Part shown: positions 12,779 through 22,340 of the stretch, in pieces
Layout: the number at the start of each line of letters is the position of its first letter
How positions within the stretch are numbered: position 1 is the stretch's first letter
Source of the DNA: Terana coerulea
Lineage: Eukaryota; Basidiomycota; Agaricomycetes; Polyporales; Phanerochaetaceae
Assembly (NCBI GenBank): GCA_024811115.1
Contig: JAKOGH010000722.1
Coordinates: 417,875 to 481,874 of the forward strand
Reading direction: 5' to 3'
Length of the DNA: 64,000 nucleotides
Translations under genes and position numbers: made by a program
Notes under the pieces: generated by a model
The model's database searches: none
Told to the model about the DNA's origin: nothing
The model's input: the letters and a program-made list of their open reading frames with translations, nothing else

Positions 12779-13950
12779 CTAGTCAAATGCACCGAACGTA
12801 ATTTCCCGCCATAGAGGGTCCACAAAGTTCGAGACATTCTCCGTAACGTTCTTCCAAGCTGTATCTGGATCGAGCCTGTCGATGGCCACGACCTCAAAAG
12901 CATCCCCAGCCCAAGGACCCTTGACCAGGGTGCTCGTATCACCGCGGTATATCCCGCAGTCTCTGTTGGAAGACCAGCAAATCTGCGAGAGAAAGACCTG
13001 TCCGAGGGTGATGAAGAAGCTGCAATCGGCGGCGGCGGGTGCTGGGAGACGCTCCACCAACGCCATCATGTCGTCTAAGCTGACATATTCACCCTTGGAT
13101 AGGTTCGCCAGCGCCATTCTCTTCATCTCATTATGCCGGACCTCGATCTTGTAGACGCCTTCCACGAGCCGATTGAGCTTGGTCCGGTCGGATAGCGTGA
13201 GCGCACCCTTGTACTTGTCTCGAATGCGATCCGCAAGCTTGCGCGCAATGAACGGTTTGCGCGGGACTTTGTATGTAGCGTGCGCAAACGATGCAAGGTT
13301 AGAGCCGGGGTAGTCGCTCGATTTGTGCCAATCGTCCAGGCAATGCTTGATGCTGTGCGGCAGATCGCTTTCCTCGGTGCGGTCGCCGAGACAGATGACT
13401 CGCTTTCCCGCCCAAGGTGCCAGCTTCGACATGACTCGACGGTAGACATGTTCCTCGCCCACAGATCCGAGGTACTTGTCGGAAACGCAGAAGGAGATGA
13501 GGTCGGTGAGGAAGTATATCCCCCGAGCTATTGCGTGGATGAGCTCTACTGGAAGGTTGAGGATCGCGGGAACCGCATTGGTATTAACGCGTTTAGTCGT
13601 CTTGTATTCACATTGAGACCTACGAAACACACTCTATGAGTATAAATCAGACAATTACGAATACTGGTGGCACATACCAGTCGGCGAATGGACATGGAAG
13701 GCCCGCACATGTTGGTTTGGTGAACAAATCCAGTATTTCTCGGAGGTCATAATCGCAAAAAAAGAACGTCCCGAGTGTAGGATTGGGCTCCTCTTCAACA
13801 CCACCATCGTCATCATCATAGACCAAAACAGGCCATTTCTGTTTTGTTTCGACGTTGAGACTGTCAGAAACAAAGAACTCAGTAAGAAGCAGTATGGCTA
13901 CCAAGATATGAGAAACACTTGACAACTTACATCCTCCAGGATTGATGCAT
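12779..13950 (-). CDS. F-box-like family protein (copy 2, apparently intact)
   Basis: This is the best-preserved member of a four-copy family in the window. The main exon (12779 to about 13625) holds an F-box-like core, LNLPVELIHAIARGI followed by LTDLISFCVSDKYLG, then LAPWAGKRVICLGD, LANLSKGEYVSLDDM, LGQVFLSQICWSS, GPWAGDAFEVVA and a WKNVTENV tail. An upstream exon (about 13680-13861) encoding LGTFFFCDYDLREILDLF and ending in a split Trp codon joins it in frame through a GTATGT..AG intron. Copies 3 and 4 have the same N-terminal exon, which supports the join. The first coding exon (13931-13950) is a guess. The domain organisation suggests a ubiquitin-ligase adaptor, but no substrate can be inferred. 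Only the F-box-like core is similar to known domains; the rest I recognise only as repeated within this window. Confidence 0.65.
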
Positions 13951-14411
13951 ATTTGGCAGAAGATATAGAGGTCTGTGCTGAAATTTTAAGGAGCCAGACG
14001 CAGGAGTGAAAGGGATATTGAGGCGCGGCCCTGTAGATGCGATGAGTCATGACTCATTGCATGAATTGGCGGGACCGAGAGAAAAGAGATGCTTACAATG
14101 ACTGATATGATGCCAACAGATTTCATTACACTAACTGGAGGAGTAATCAATGGTCTACTATACTATTAACAGTGTATCGAGACGTATGAAATTGAAGCGC
14201 TGCTTGACTCCGAGTCGATACGGACGACGTGATGAGGCGCCACCACGAAAGCAACATTCCCACGCCACAAAGCAGCTCAGGTCTCCTATGTAGAGGCTCG
14301 ACGCGGGCCAATACATATGTGAAGCGAGTCACGAACACACAAAAATATTTTCCGCAGTGATGTTCGAAATGCTGTAGCACCATGCTCCGCAGTTGACCAT
14401 ACATGTCAAGC
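13951..14411. other. Intergenic, nothing recognised
   Basis: This 461-bp AT-richer stretch lies between F-box-like copies 2 and 3. Only short ORFs without family features are present. Confidence 0.4.
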
Positions 14412-15490
14412 TCAGTCATCTAGAGTGCAGCGGTCCGCTTCGAAAATCTCACGCAACCATAGAATTGCCTCCTCCGTAATATCCTTCCAGTCGATGCCAC
14501 TCTTCATCTGCTCGCGTACTGTGACCTCGATGGAATCGCCGGCCCAAGTCCCACTGCAGAGCCTTGTAGAAATGCTGTGTGGCATGTTGCATGCGTCCGA
14601 GTCATCGGTCGACCAGCATATGCGAGATAACAAAATAGTTCTAGGTCAACCGCCGTCGCAAGGTCCGGCGCGCTGTCAGTGCGCTCGCTGAGCTCGCCCA
14701 CGGCGTCACCTCTGACATACTCGCCCTTCGAGAGATTGCACAGTACAAGGGACTCTTCTTTAGGGTAGGGGATATTCAGAAACAGGGTCTTCAAGAATGC
14801 GTTAAGATTTCTTGTGTCCGTCTGCGATAGCTGCCGTCCCCGCTTGTACACGAAGTGCTGTCAAATTCTGGCACGCACGGAGGTCCATGAGGTACGATCG
14901 CTAGCGCGTCTCCTGTACATGTCATAGATGATGTCGGAAAAACAGGGCAAGTCTTCATTCCCGCGCTCGCCATGGCCGTACTCCTTCAATTGGTACCGTA
15001 TTTTGGGCTGAACCGACTCCGGAAAGCTAGCATTGGTGGTGTTTTCCCCAAAGCATAAAATGCGCGAGCCTGCCCACGGTGCGATGCTCGTCGTCAGAAG
15101 CTTGCGTAAGCGATAGTGGCCAGCGGCGCCTAGAATGTCGTGAGCCAATCCCAGGGAAATACAGTCATGGAGATCGTCAACAGCCTCAAAACCTGCATGT
15201 ATGAGCTCTGTGGGGAGAGTGGTGATTGGGGAGGCCGTTGTGGCAAGCTTGAGACCGAGAAGATTGCTCCGAAGAGGCCCAAGGCCACACTACAGTCAAC
15301 CGTGAGTCCCTCAGCACGTCGTCCTTCTGTACGCACCAGAACTGTACACCTGTCCAGTCAATACACCGGCTTAGATTGAAGAGGTTCACAAGCACTCCTT
15401 TAGTGTCCCAAAAGCTTTCGCCCATTTTTCCGCCGAACGCGGGACCCTGCTCTCTTGAGTCTAAATTTACGCTAAGTGGCACGGGCCGAC
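14412..15490 (-). pseudogene. F-box-like family, copy 3, broken by a stop and a frameshift
   Basis: The same block order as copy 2 is recognisable: an N-terminal exon with MGESFWDTKGVLVNLF ending in a split Trp codon (about 15370-15490), the F-box-like core LPTELIHAGFEAVDDLHDC, SIAPWAGSRILCFGE, LCNLSKGEYVRGDAV, LLSRICWS, GTWAGDSIEVTV and WKDITEEAILWLREI to the stop at 14412-14414. Two lesions interrupt it. An in-frame TGA lies at 14861-14863 between SVRARI and QHFVYKRG, and a frame change near 14635-14645 falls inside the DL..ILLSRICW block, where one base appears to be missing. No intron explains either. Since single-base errors seem common in this sequence, the frameshift alone would be weak evidence, but together with the stop codon a pseudogene is the better call. 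Confidence 0.6.
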
Positions 15491-15620
15491 GGTTTAGTAA
15501 TAACGCGGAGCACTTGAACATGGTCAAGCGAAGTTTGTGAGCTTACAGAAGAAAGTATTGCCCCATGAAAGAATAGTTGAAGCTTCAGTGTTGAATGCAG
15601 CAGAGTGGAAGTACTGTACT

Positions 15621-15997
15621 AATTCGATTAACCCGGCGGCGGGTGTGACGCGTGATGAGACCATGTTGTCTCGGAGAAGCGGCAGGGTGGCTTGTGATGC
15701 GTGACGGAGTACCAAATAGGCGGGAGGCCACCAGCGGTGGGGTGGCATATTGTACTGTTGTTTCATTGTTTATGACTATCTAGTTGCGAACAATGCTCAG
15801 TACGAGATCAATAGCGGAACAGAGAAACTTCTTAGTTCTCACACCTTGGAATTGTGCGGCGCCGCAGGCCCCAAAAATGAGCTATAAATCAAAATTTCAG
15901 TATCGCCTCTGGGAGCAGGCGGAAGCCTCTGTGACGCGTGATGAAGCGTTGAGCCGGCGGGCCTTGTGACGCGTGATGTTGCCGGGTTAATCGAATT
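15621..15997. repeat. Inverted-repeat (MITE-like) element A
   Basis: A 17-bp perfect inverted repeat, AATTCGATTAACCCGGC, lies at 15621-15637 with its reverse complement at 15981-15997, enclosing 377 bp. Just inside the ends sits GTGACGCGTGATG, once on the left (near 15643) and twice near the right end (near 15931 and 15965). No coding capacity. No clear target-site duplication was found. It abuts element B with a one-base gap. Confidence 0.6.
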
Positions 15998-15998
15998 C

Positions 15999-16346
15999 GT
16001 AAGGTAGACCTACGCGAATTCCGACTACGTCACGTGCATGAGCGCCGTCACGCTTGGCTAGTGAAAAACTGTGCAAAAGGAACTCCTCCATGACCATTAG
16101 AGTAGGCGAAAACTGTATCTAGTCAATATTTGGTATGGTTCATATGTATATTTGACAAGTCAAACATCTGGAAATTTCTGAATATGGAAGGAGGAGTATA
16201 TATTTTAGTACCAGAAACACTGGCAGAACGCCTACATGGTAATAAGCGACCGGGACTTAGTGACACAAGTCCGCTGCTTTCCGGGGCATGCACGTGATGG
16301 TCACAGTGTGACGAGAGCTGCTGGAATTCGCGTAGGTCTACCTTAC
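15999..16346. repeat. Inverted-repeat (MITE-like) element B
   Basis: A 24-bp perfect inverted repeat beginning GTAAGGTAGACCTACGCG is at 15999-16022, with its complement at 16323-16346. Similarity continues inward imperfectly to CACGTGCATG on both sides (near 16030 and 16288). The 348-bp element has no coding capacity. No target-site duplication is evident, perhaps because it shares its left edge with element A. Confidence 0.65.
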
Positions 16347-16893
16347 AGTAGTCGGAGAGGAACGGGTAGCGGCCAGATCAACAGTTGTCGACCTTGGTCA
16401 GCGTCTCATTTGAAGCTCCGCACTCTTTCCTCAGGCATTAGTCCTGTTAGTGGGCAGTGCCCTAAATACACCGTAGAACATCATCACAACACCGTTGCAA
16501 TAGTCTCAATGGTTCAAGCCGAACTGTGAAACCACTAAATATGTCTTATCTGGAACTCTGTTCCGACGTTTGGCTAGCCTGGGGACAACTAAGTACGTAG
16601 CAAACAAACGCCTCACATACGCATGGCGAGTTACACGCCGAATAAACAAAGGTAGACAAACTCACTAGCCCAAAAAAACGAATGCATTTTTGTCAATTGT
16701 GCTCTAATTACGACAAGTCGTTTGTTGAGCGATGGTACGCGTAGATGTGGAACATGAGCGTGTTATTTATGTTTGTTGACGTGTCAATTCATCACGTGGC
16801 GGCTGCTCGTTACGGTCCGCTTTCGTGGCATTTCTATACTTATCCTCGTAATTAGCCTTTTCCTTCTCACCTTCCACCTCGCACGCCGCACAA

Positions 16894-18167
16894 ATGGGTT
16901 CAGTGCTCTCCATCCCGACTCTCATCTCCATCCTCCTCATCGCCGGCGGCATCTTCTACGGCTTCATCGAGAAGCGACCCCCGCCGCCCGACTGGGCGTC
17001 ACCCTCCAACCGCGCAGTCCTCCCGGACCAAGTCCAACCAGAGACGAAGGGCAAGAAGAAGAAGAAGGCGGTGAAGGATGCAGCGCAGAGTGCGTCGCAG
17101 ACTGAGGTCGAGCCCACCGTCGTCGCGTTCCCCGCCGTAGTCCCGGGCGGGTTTAGCGAGCCCCCGCAGCCCGCGGCGGCACTGGCCAGCGCGCCAGCGA
17201 CGAAGCCCAAGGCGAAGAAGAAGAAGGCGAAGAAGCCGGCGAGCGCGCGCGTGGCGGACGCCGCAGCCCGCGACGACGTCCAGAGCGACTCGTCCGCGAC
17301 CGCGCCCGAGTCGTCAACGCCCGTGCCCCGCCCGACGGCGACCCGGCGGAAGAGCACGCCCGTCATCGACGACGGCCCGTGGACACGCGTCGAGACGAAG
17401 AAGCGCAGCGGCGCAGCACAGCCCGCTACGTCGGGCGTGTCTGCAACGCCCCTCGAGCGTATTCCGAGCGACGCAGGGATCACCACCTCTGTTACCGGGG
17501 CGTCGACGCCCGTCACTGAGGAGAGGACGGAGGACGAGCAGTCGCCGCGGGCTGAAGAGAACCGTCGCACGCTTGCAGAACGTCTATTGCCCAAGCCACG
17601 GAAAACACGTGTGGAGGAGTGCGTGCTTTTCATCATGAGCGTTCACTAGCATCTGACTGTACCCTCAGCATGCTGGAAACACCAGATGTGCCTACTATCG
17701 CCCGCGTTATGCGTGTGCAACCGCCCCCAGGCGAGCAGCCAGCCGCCGGCTTCTCGTGGGAAGACTACGAAGACGTAGACAGCTCCAGAGTAACAGGAGA
17801 TGACGCAGACGGTGAAGACGACGGCGGCTGGATCACAAAGAGCACCCGCAGCCGACCCAGTACGTTCTTCACTTCCCTGGCACTTGATTCCATACTGATG
17901 CACGAGGTAGAAACAGCACGTCCCACGCCGACCACGGCCGAGAGCGCGCCGGAGGCCTTGACCAAGAAGCAGCGGCAGAACCTTGCCAAGCGGGAAGCGC
18001 AGAAGACTGCGAAAGATGATGCAGAGGCGGAACGCCAGGCGACCCTCGCGCGGCACAAGCGTGAGCTGGACAAGGCACGCATGACCGAGCAGTACGGAGC
18101 TGGCAAGAAACAAGGCACGGGCATGAAGGCGACCGTCGATGCAAAAGGGCACATGGTGTTCGAGTAA
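16894..18167 (+). CDS. Membrane-anchored, Lys/Ala-rich protein of unknown function
   Basis: The protein is about 390 residues in three exons. It begins MGSVLSIPTLISILLIAGG, a single hydrophobic N-terminal segment (about residues 5-22) that looks like a signal anchor. A long low-complexity region with basic clusters such as KGKKKKKAV and KPKAKKKKAKK and many Ala, Pro, Ser and Thr follows. A short conserved-looking block GFSWEDYEDVD with an acidic stretch comes next, and the C-terminal 80 residues are charged and helical (KKQRQNLAKREAQK and on to the stop at 18165-18167). Introns are at about 17619-17669 (the joined codon gives VEDMLETPD) and 17862-17920. I do not recognise a named domain; the architecture suggests an ER or nuclear-envelope anchored protein with a cytosolic basic tail, which is inference only. 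Confidence 0.7.
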
Positions 18168-18696
18168 CACTATGTGGGCATTCAGTGGAAGTTATGGAAA
18201 TTGGACTTACACTGAAGTGATACCGAGACATAGATGCCTAGCAGCTTCAACGGACTGTGCACGTATATTCATCTTAATAATGCTTCGCAATTGACGATAC
18301 CCTTCCTTCGGATGTCATACGCTTATTGGGCAGCTGTCGTACGCCCCCGATTCCAAAATGAATGTGACGTCTCCCACATAGCAAGTCCCCGTGCCATGAT
18401 TCATGCCGCCGGACCGTGTCTGCTAGTGAACTTGCTGCTTCAAGATTATACTGACCCACGCTCACTTGCAGAAGAGTCTGGTTGGGGGATATCACACTGC
18501 GTGCCTCAACATAGAAAACTAACAGGAAGCGAAGCACAGACTTGCTGCACAGAGCGGTCGCAAAATTGCCTTCGGCCTTGCTTCAGACAATCGAACATTC
18601 GGAGTTGTGATATGCATGTGGGCCATGGGACATGTCATATTGCGGTACGTAGACGAGAGAAAATGCCAGAGACAAGCGAGAGCACATGCAAATAAA
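18168..18696. other. Intergenic between convergent genes
   Basis: This 3' flank is shared by the 16894 gene and eL33. No supported ORF, repeat or RNA gene was seen. Confidence 0.45.
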
Positions 18697-19444
18697 TCAG
18701 ATCGTAGAGGGGTACAGCATCTATGATACATAAATGAGTAATTAATGGATTTCCGGCTTATGGCGATACATACCACGCGGACGGATGCGCCGAAAGCGTG
18801 CGCTGGGATGTTGGACTTGAAATTGCCCTTGACAACGCCATTGCTGCCGTGAGAGCGGGTGACACGGCTATTCCACACTACATGAGCATTGCAAGGGTAA
18901 AGAGAGATTTCTGAAGCGACGCACCCCCAAATTACTCGTACATTCGATCCCTCGATCTTCCTCTTGGCCCGGTAGACGTAGGCAATGCGCTAGTTGGCCA
19001 AGGATGACATTTAGTTGAAGGGTCTAATGCACTATTAACATACCTTGCCGAGGTAAAATTGCGCCTCCTCCTTCGGAGCCAACGCCCTCAATCTGGACGA
19101 GGGTGGTGTTGGGGCGGGTGTTGCGCTTGGCGCGCTTATGGCCGAGGATGCGTCCCTTCGAGTAGAGTCTAATTCCAAGCAGGATGCATGTAAGCCATTG
19201 TGTCCAGGATATGCTGACTAGAGACAAAGGAGTTGTGACAGAGGACGTAGGCCAACAACGGTCGCAAGAGAGTGGATTTGGCGGTAGGGCAGAGTGTTGT
19301 CCTCGTATCCACAAAAGTGTGCATCCAGTCATGTCCCAAGCCATCCATCACTTTCCGAGCCTATCATCGCTTCTTTTTCCATCGGCCAGTATCCTAGCAT
19401 AAGTTCATGCGGCATAATCTCGTTTCTCACCTTGTTGAACCCAT
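18697..19444 (-). CDS. RPL33: 60S ribosomal protein eL33 (L33/L35a), with one apparent +1 frameshift
   Basis: A component of the large ribosomal subunit. A 14-nt first coding exon (19431-19444, MGST plus two bases) is followed by a 262-nt intron, then [75 protein letters not shown] and a last exon MLYPSTI ending at 18697. The order matches the whole family length (about 110 residues). Between [10 protein letters not shown] and the YLGK block the frame slips by one base at 19075-19076: removing one base of the GG pair (plus strand) restores [12 protein letters not shown]. Because the gene is essential, a sequence error is more likely than a null allele. The long first intron is typical of ribosomal protein genes. 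Head to head with ArgJ. Confidence 0.93.
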
Positions 19445-19950
19445 TTTTGTCGTCGTACCGCCCGGTGTCGAGAGTCTTGAGGATGGCTGCCCGTCGGATG
19501 GCAATTCCCGCAGGCTCGGCGCGTAGCTGACTAAGCTTTACCGTATTTAGCGCTGGCTCTATATCGACACTCACATCCGGCGTCTTCGGTTTTCTTTCTG
19601 AACATCGATGCAGCTTTTCGAGCTGCACTTGTCCGTCCTCATTTCCTACGGCGTGCGCAAGTAACGGAGCGGTGTCAGACCAAAACTTGACCTCAAACTG
19701 CCTATATTTCTAGGTGTCTATACTCGGATTTGTACTAGCTAAACCTGAGCTCGGTGCGGGGTCAATATCATTTCCTTTTACATGACTCACTTCTCCGACT
19801 CTTCTCGGGCGAAATAGCCTCTGCGTGATTTTGGCCGTTTGAACGCGCGCGCACGGTGGGTTACATAGTTAAAAGGACTGTCAGAACGGCTAGCGGTCTT
19901 TGTGACTCAACAACTACTGCTATCCCAATCCCCACTCCTCTCAGACGACC
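19445..19950. promoter_or_regulatory. Divergent promoter region eL33 / ArgJ
   Basis: 506 bp between the two start codons. It includes an uninterrupted minus-strand ORF that I judge to be leader sequence rather than a gene. A pyrimidine-rich stretch precedes the ArgJ start. No factor site can be named with confidence. Confidence 0.5.
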
Positions 19951-21479
19951 ATGTCGCTCTCGAGTATCATAAAGAGGTTCGCCTCTACCTCGACGACGTA
20001 CACTTCGAAGTCTATTCCATCGAAAGCCCACCACCATGTACCGATACCCGACTCTGCATTCCCCAAAGGCTACGCTCTGAATGGGATCCACGTAGGTGTC
20101 AAGAAAAAGCCCGACGTCCTCGATCTCGCCGTCATTCTCTCGCAGCAACCAGCAGCCGCTGCGGCATGCTTCACGCGCAACGCCTTCAAGGCAGCTCCGG
20201 TGCTAGTCTCTCAGCAGGTGTTGGAGGAAGGTGGTGGTCGTGCTAGGGGTCTGGTCATCAACAGCGGGTGTGCGAACGCCGTGACGGGGGCGCAAGGCAT
20301 GCAGGACGCGTGGGCCATGGTTCGTGCGACGGACGCCTTGCATAAACCCTCTTTGAACGGGCCCAGCGAGACCCTAGTCATGTCGACAGGTGTCATCGGA
20401 CAGACCTTACCGATTCAGAAGATCTTGAACGGCATCCAATCCCTCTCAGGCATGACACTTGGTTCAACATTCGAGTCTTGGGAGCGTGCGGCTCGCGCTT
20501 TCATGACGACAGACACGTTCCCGAAGCTGCGCGCACGCAAGTTCACGATTCGTGGCAAGGAGTACAGGCTGGCGGGCATGGACAAGGGCGCAGGGATGAT
20601 TCACCCCGACATGGGCCCGCCGACGTCCTCCTCCGGCCAACTACATGCCACGCTTTTGGGATGTATCCTCACCGACGCCGCCGTCTCGCCGAAGAGCCTG
20701 CAATCGGCGTTGACATACGCGGTCGACAGAAGCTTCAACTCTATCAGCGTCGATGGCGATATGTCCACCAATGACACTATCGTTGTGCTAGCAAATGGCG
20801 CTGCGGCCGACGAGTGAGGCCGAGATTGACGAGACCACGGACAAGGAGGCATACGAAGTCTTCAAGACAGAACTAACTTCGTTCGCGGCTGAGCTTGCGC
20901 AATTGGTGGTCCGGGATGGTGAAGGTGCGACGAAGTTTGTTACAGTCTCGGTTGAGGTAAGTCTTGAACGTATGGAGTGCGCTACAAAAACTGACAGTAC
21001 GCCAGGGCGCAAAATCGCATGAGGACGCACACAAGATTGCCGCTCGTATCTCTACCTCCGCACTGGTCAAGACCGCACTATATGGCGAGGATGCTAAGTA
21101 CGTTGTGCGACGTCTCACTGGCGTGCTGTCGCTAACTTCTTCACTTAGCTGGGGTCGTATTTTGGCTGCTACTGGCTCTATCCCTCTCTCCGCACCGCTT
21201 GATCCAACTCGGGTGAGCGTTTCGTTCGTACCGTCGGACGGTAGCACCCCGTTGCCGCTGCTGGTCAACGGCGAGCCAGAGAAAGTCGACGAGGAACGTG
21301 CATCACAGATTGTTGGTCAGGAGGATTTGGAGATCCGCGTCGATCTTGGTCTTGGCAGCGAGGGTGCAAAGTACTGGACGTGCGACTTCAGCTATGTGAG
21401 TGTTTCACCTCTTTTTCGGGAAAAGGTACTGACCTGCGTTCAGGAGTATGTCAGGATCAACGGAGACTACAGGACTTGA
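19951..21479 (+). CDS. Arginine biosynthesis bifunctional protein ArgJ (ornithine acetyltransferase / N-acetylglutamate synthase)
   Basis: In mitochondria it transfers the acetyl group from N-acetylornithine to glutamate, closing the acetyl cycle of ornithine and arginine synthesis. The first ~30 residues are Ser/Thr/Lys-rich and fit a mitochondrial presequence. Family blocks follow: [63 protein letters not shown], then the autocleavage site [12 protein letters not shown] with the nucleophilic Thr at codon 234, and [11 protein letters not shown] in the C-terminal chain. At about 20804-20814 the frame shifts: NGAA leads to a premature TGA, whereas dropping one base continues into [16 protein letters not shown]. 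Further exons carry [31 protein letters not shown] and a final GDYRT ending at 21477-21479. The lesion is one of several single-base breaks in essential genes here. Confidence 0.93.
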
Positions 21480-22340
21480 CCGAGTTGTTTGATAGAGCTG
21501 TGCGACTTGTACATCTGATACCTGGTCCTCAATTGAAGTCTTCGCACTTCTGTAGAAATGGCGGAAGTACACGCATAGAGTGGTTCGTGCGTGAAGTCCA
21601 CTCGTAGCTATTCCACTCTACAACAGCCTTACAAAGTCTTGTTGAAGTCTTTCCCCGTATACACAGGCAACCGGCCAGAACGCTGAAATTCGAAATCTTT
21701 CGGACTGTCGCGCTATCGAGGAGGGATCCCAGATTCTGGGCTGCATTTGCAGCGTTGCGTCTGGAAACCGTCTGATTATGTTTTTGAGCAGATCCAGCCT
21801 GGGCAGCCAATGCCATGCCAGCGTTGTGCCAGCGGCTGCATGAGGCGGGGTTGGAGCGCGCGCTTATTTTCATCTTATCGAAGATAAGGACCTTAGGATT
21901 TCGTTCTGAACACGATCCGGGCCTCGAAAGGAACATGATCGGACGGATTTCGCACACCATCCTCCAACGAAACGGTCGACATGGAATCAAAGCGATCTCA
22001 TATCCCTGCCATTGCACCGGGTCCCTGTGTACTTCAGACAGCCCAACGTTACCATATAGGATAATTCGAAGACTGGTCTTGTCGCTACAGGACGGTGACC
22101 GTGACAGCAACCCATTGTGACAAGTGACAATGCATTCCGCCCCCATTAGGAAGTTCATCAAGTTCGACGAACTTGAACCTCGACCATCACAACGGTGGCC
22201 GAATGCAGTGGTGGCCAGCAATTCCTGCATCATAGTCACGAGACTGCGGCCACTATACACGCAAACGAATATAAGTAGCAGCGCTCGGTGAGTCTCATTA
22301 CTCAATTCCCTCACACTTCTCATCGCTCAACTCGAACACC
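21480..22340. promoter_or_regulatory. Intergenic with putative FunK1-A promoter
   Basis: 861 bp between ArgJ and the FunK1 array. A TATA-like ATATAAGTAG at about 22270, some 70 bp before the FunK1-A ATG, is the only promoter-like element I can point to. A 264-codon open frame on the minus strand covers most of this stretch, but it overlaps the promoter and shows no recognisable domain. Confidence 0.45.

Larger units (their letters stand above)
15491..16893. other. Gene-poor stretch with inverted-repeat elements
   Basis: No supported gene lies between F-box-like copy 3 and the gene starting at 16894. Two abutting inverted-repeat elements occupy 15621-16346 (listed separately). The flanks are AT-rich, with short meaningless ORFs. 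Confidence 0.5.

Noticed and set aside
13647..13925. Separate 92-codon small secreted protein upstream of F-box-like copy 2
   Set aside because: The frame has no ATG, and its main part is an exon that also occurs at the same place in copies 3 and 4, so I joined it to the F-box-like gene.
19169..19430. Possible snoRNA in the 262-nt first intron of eL33
   Set aside because: Ribosomal protein introns often host C/D snoRNAs, but I found no matching pair of C (RTGATGA) and D (CTGA) boxes with a terminal stem.
19329..19628. 99-codon minus-strand open frame upstream of eL33
   Set aside because: It contains the first coding exon of eL33 in another frame plus its first intron and leader; the ribosomal protein model explains the splice donor at 19430 better.
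21529..22323. 264-codon minus-strand open frame between ArgJ and FunK1-A
   Set aside because: It overlaps the TATA-like promoter of FunK1-A, has no recognisable domain, no plausible splice sites and a biased Ser/Arg composition.
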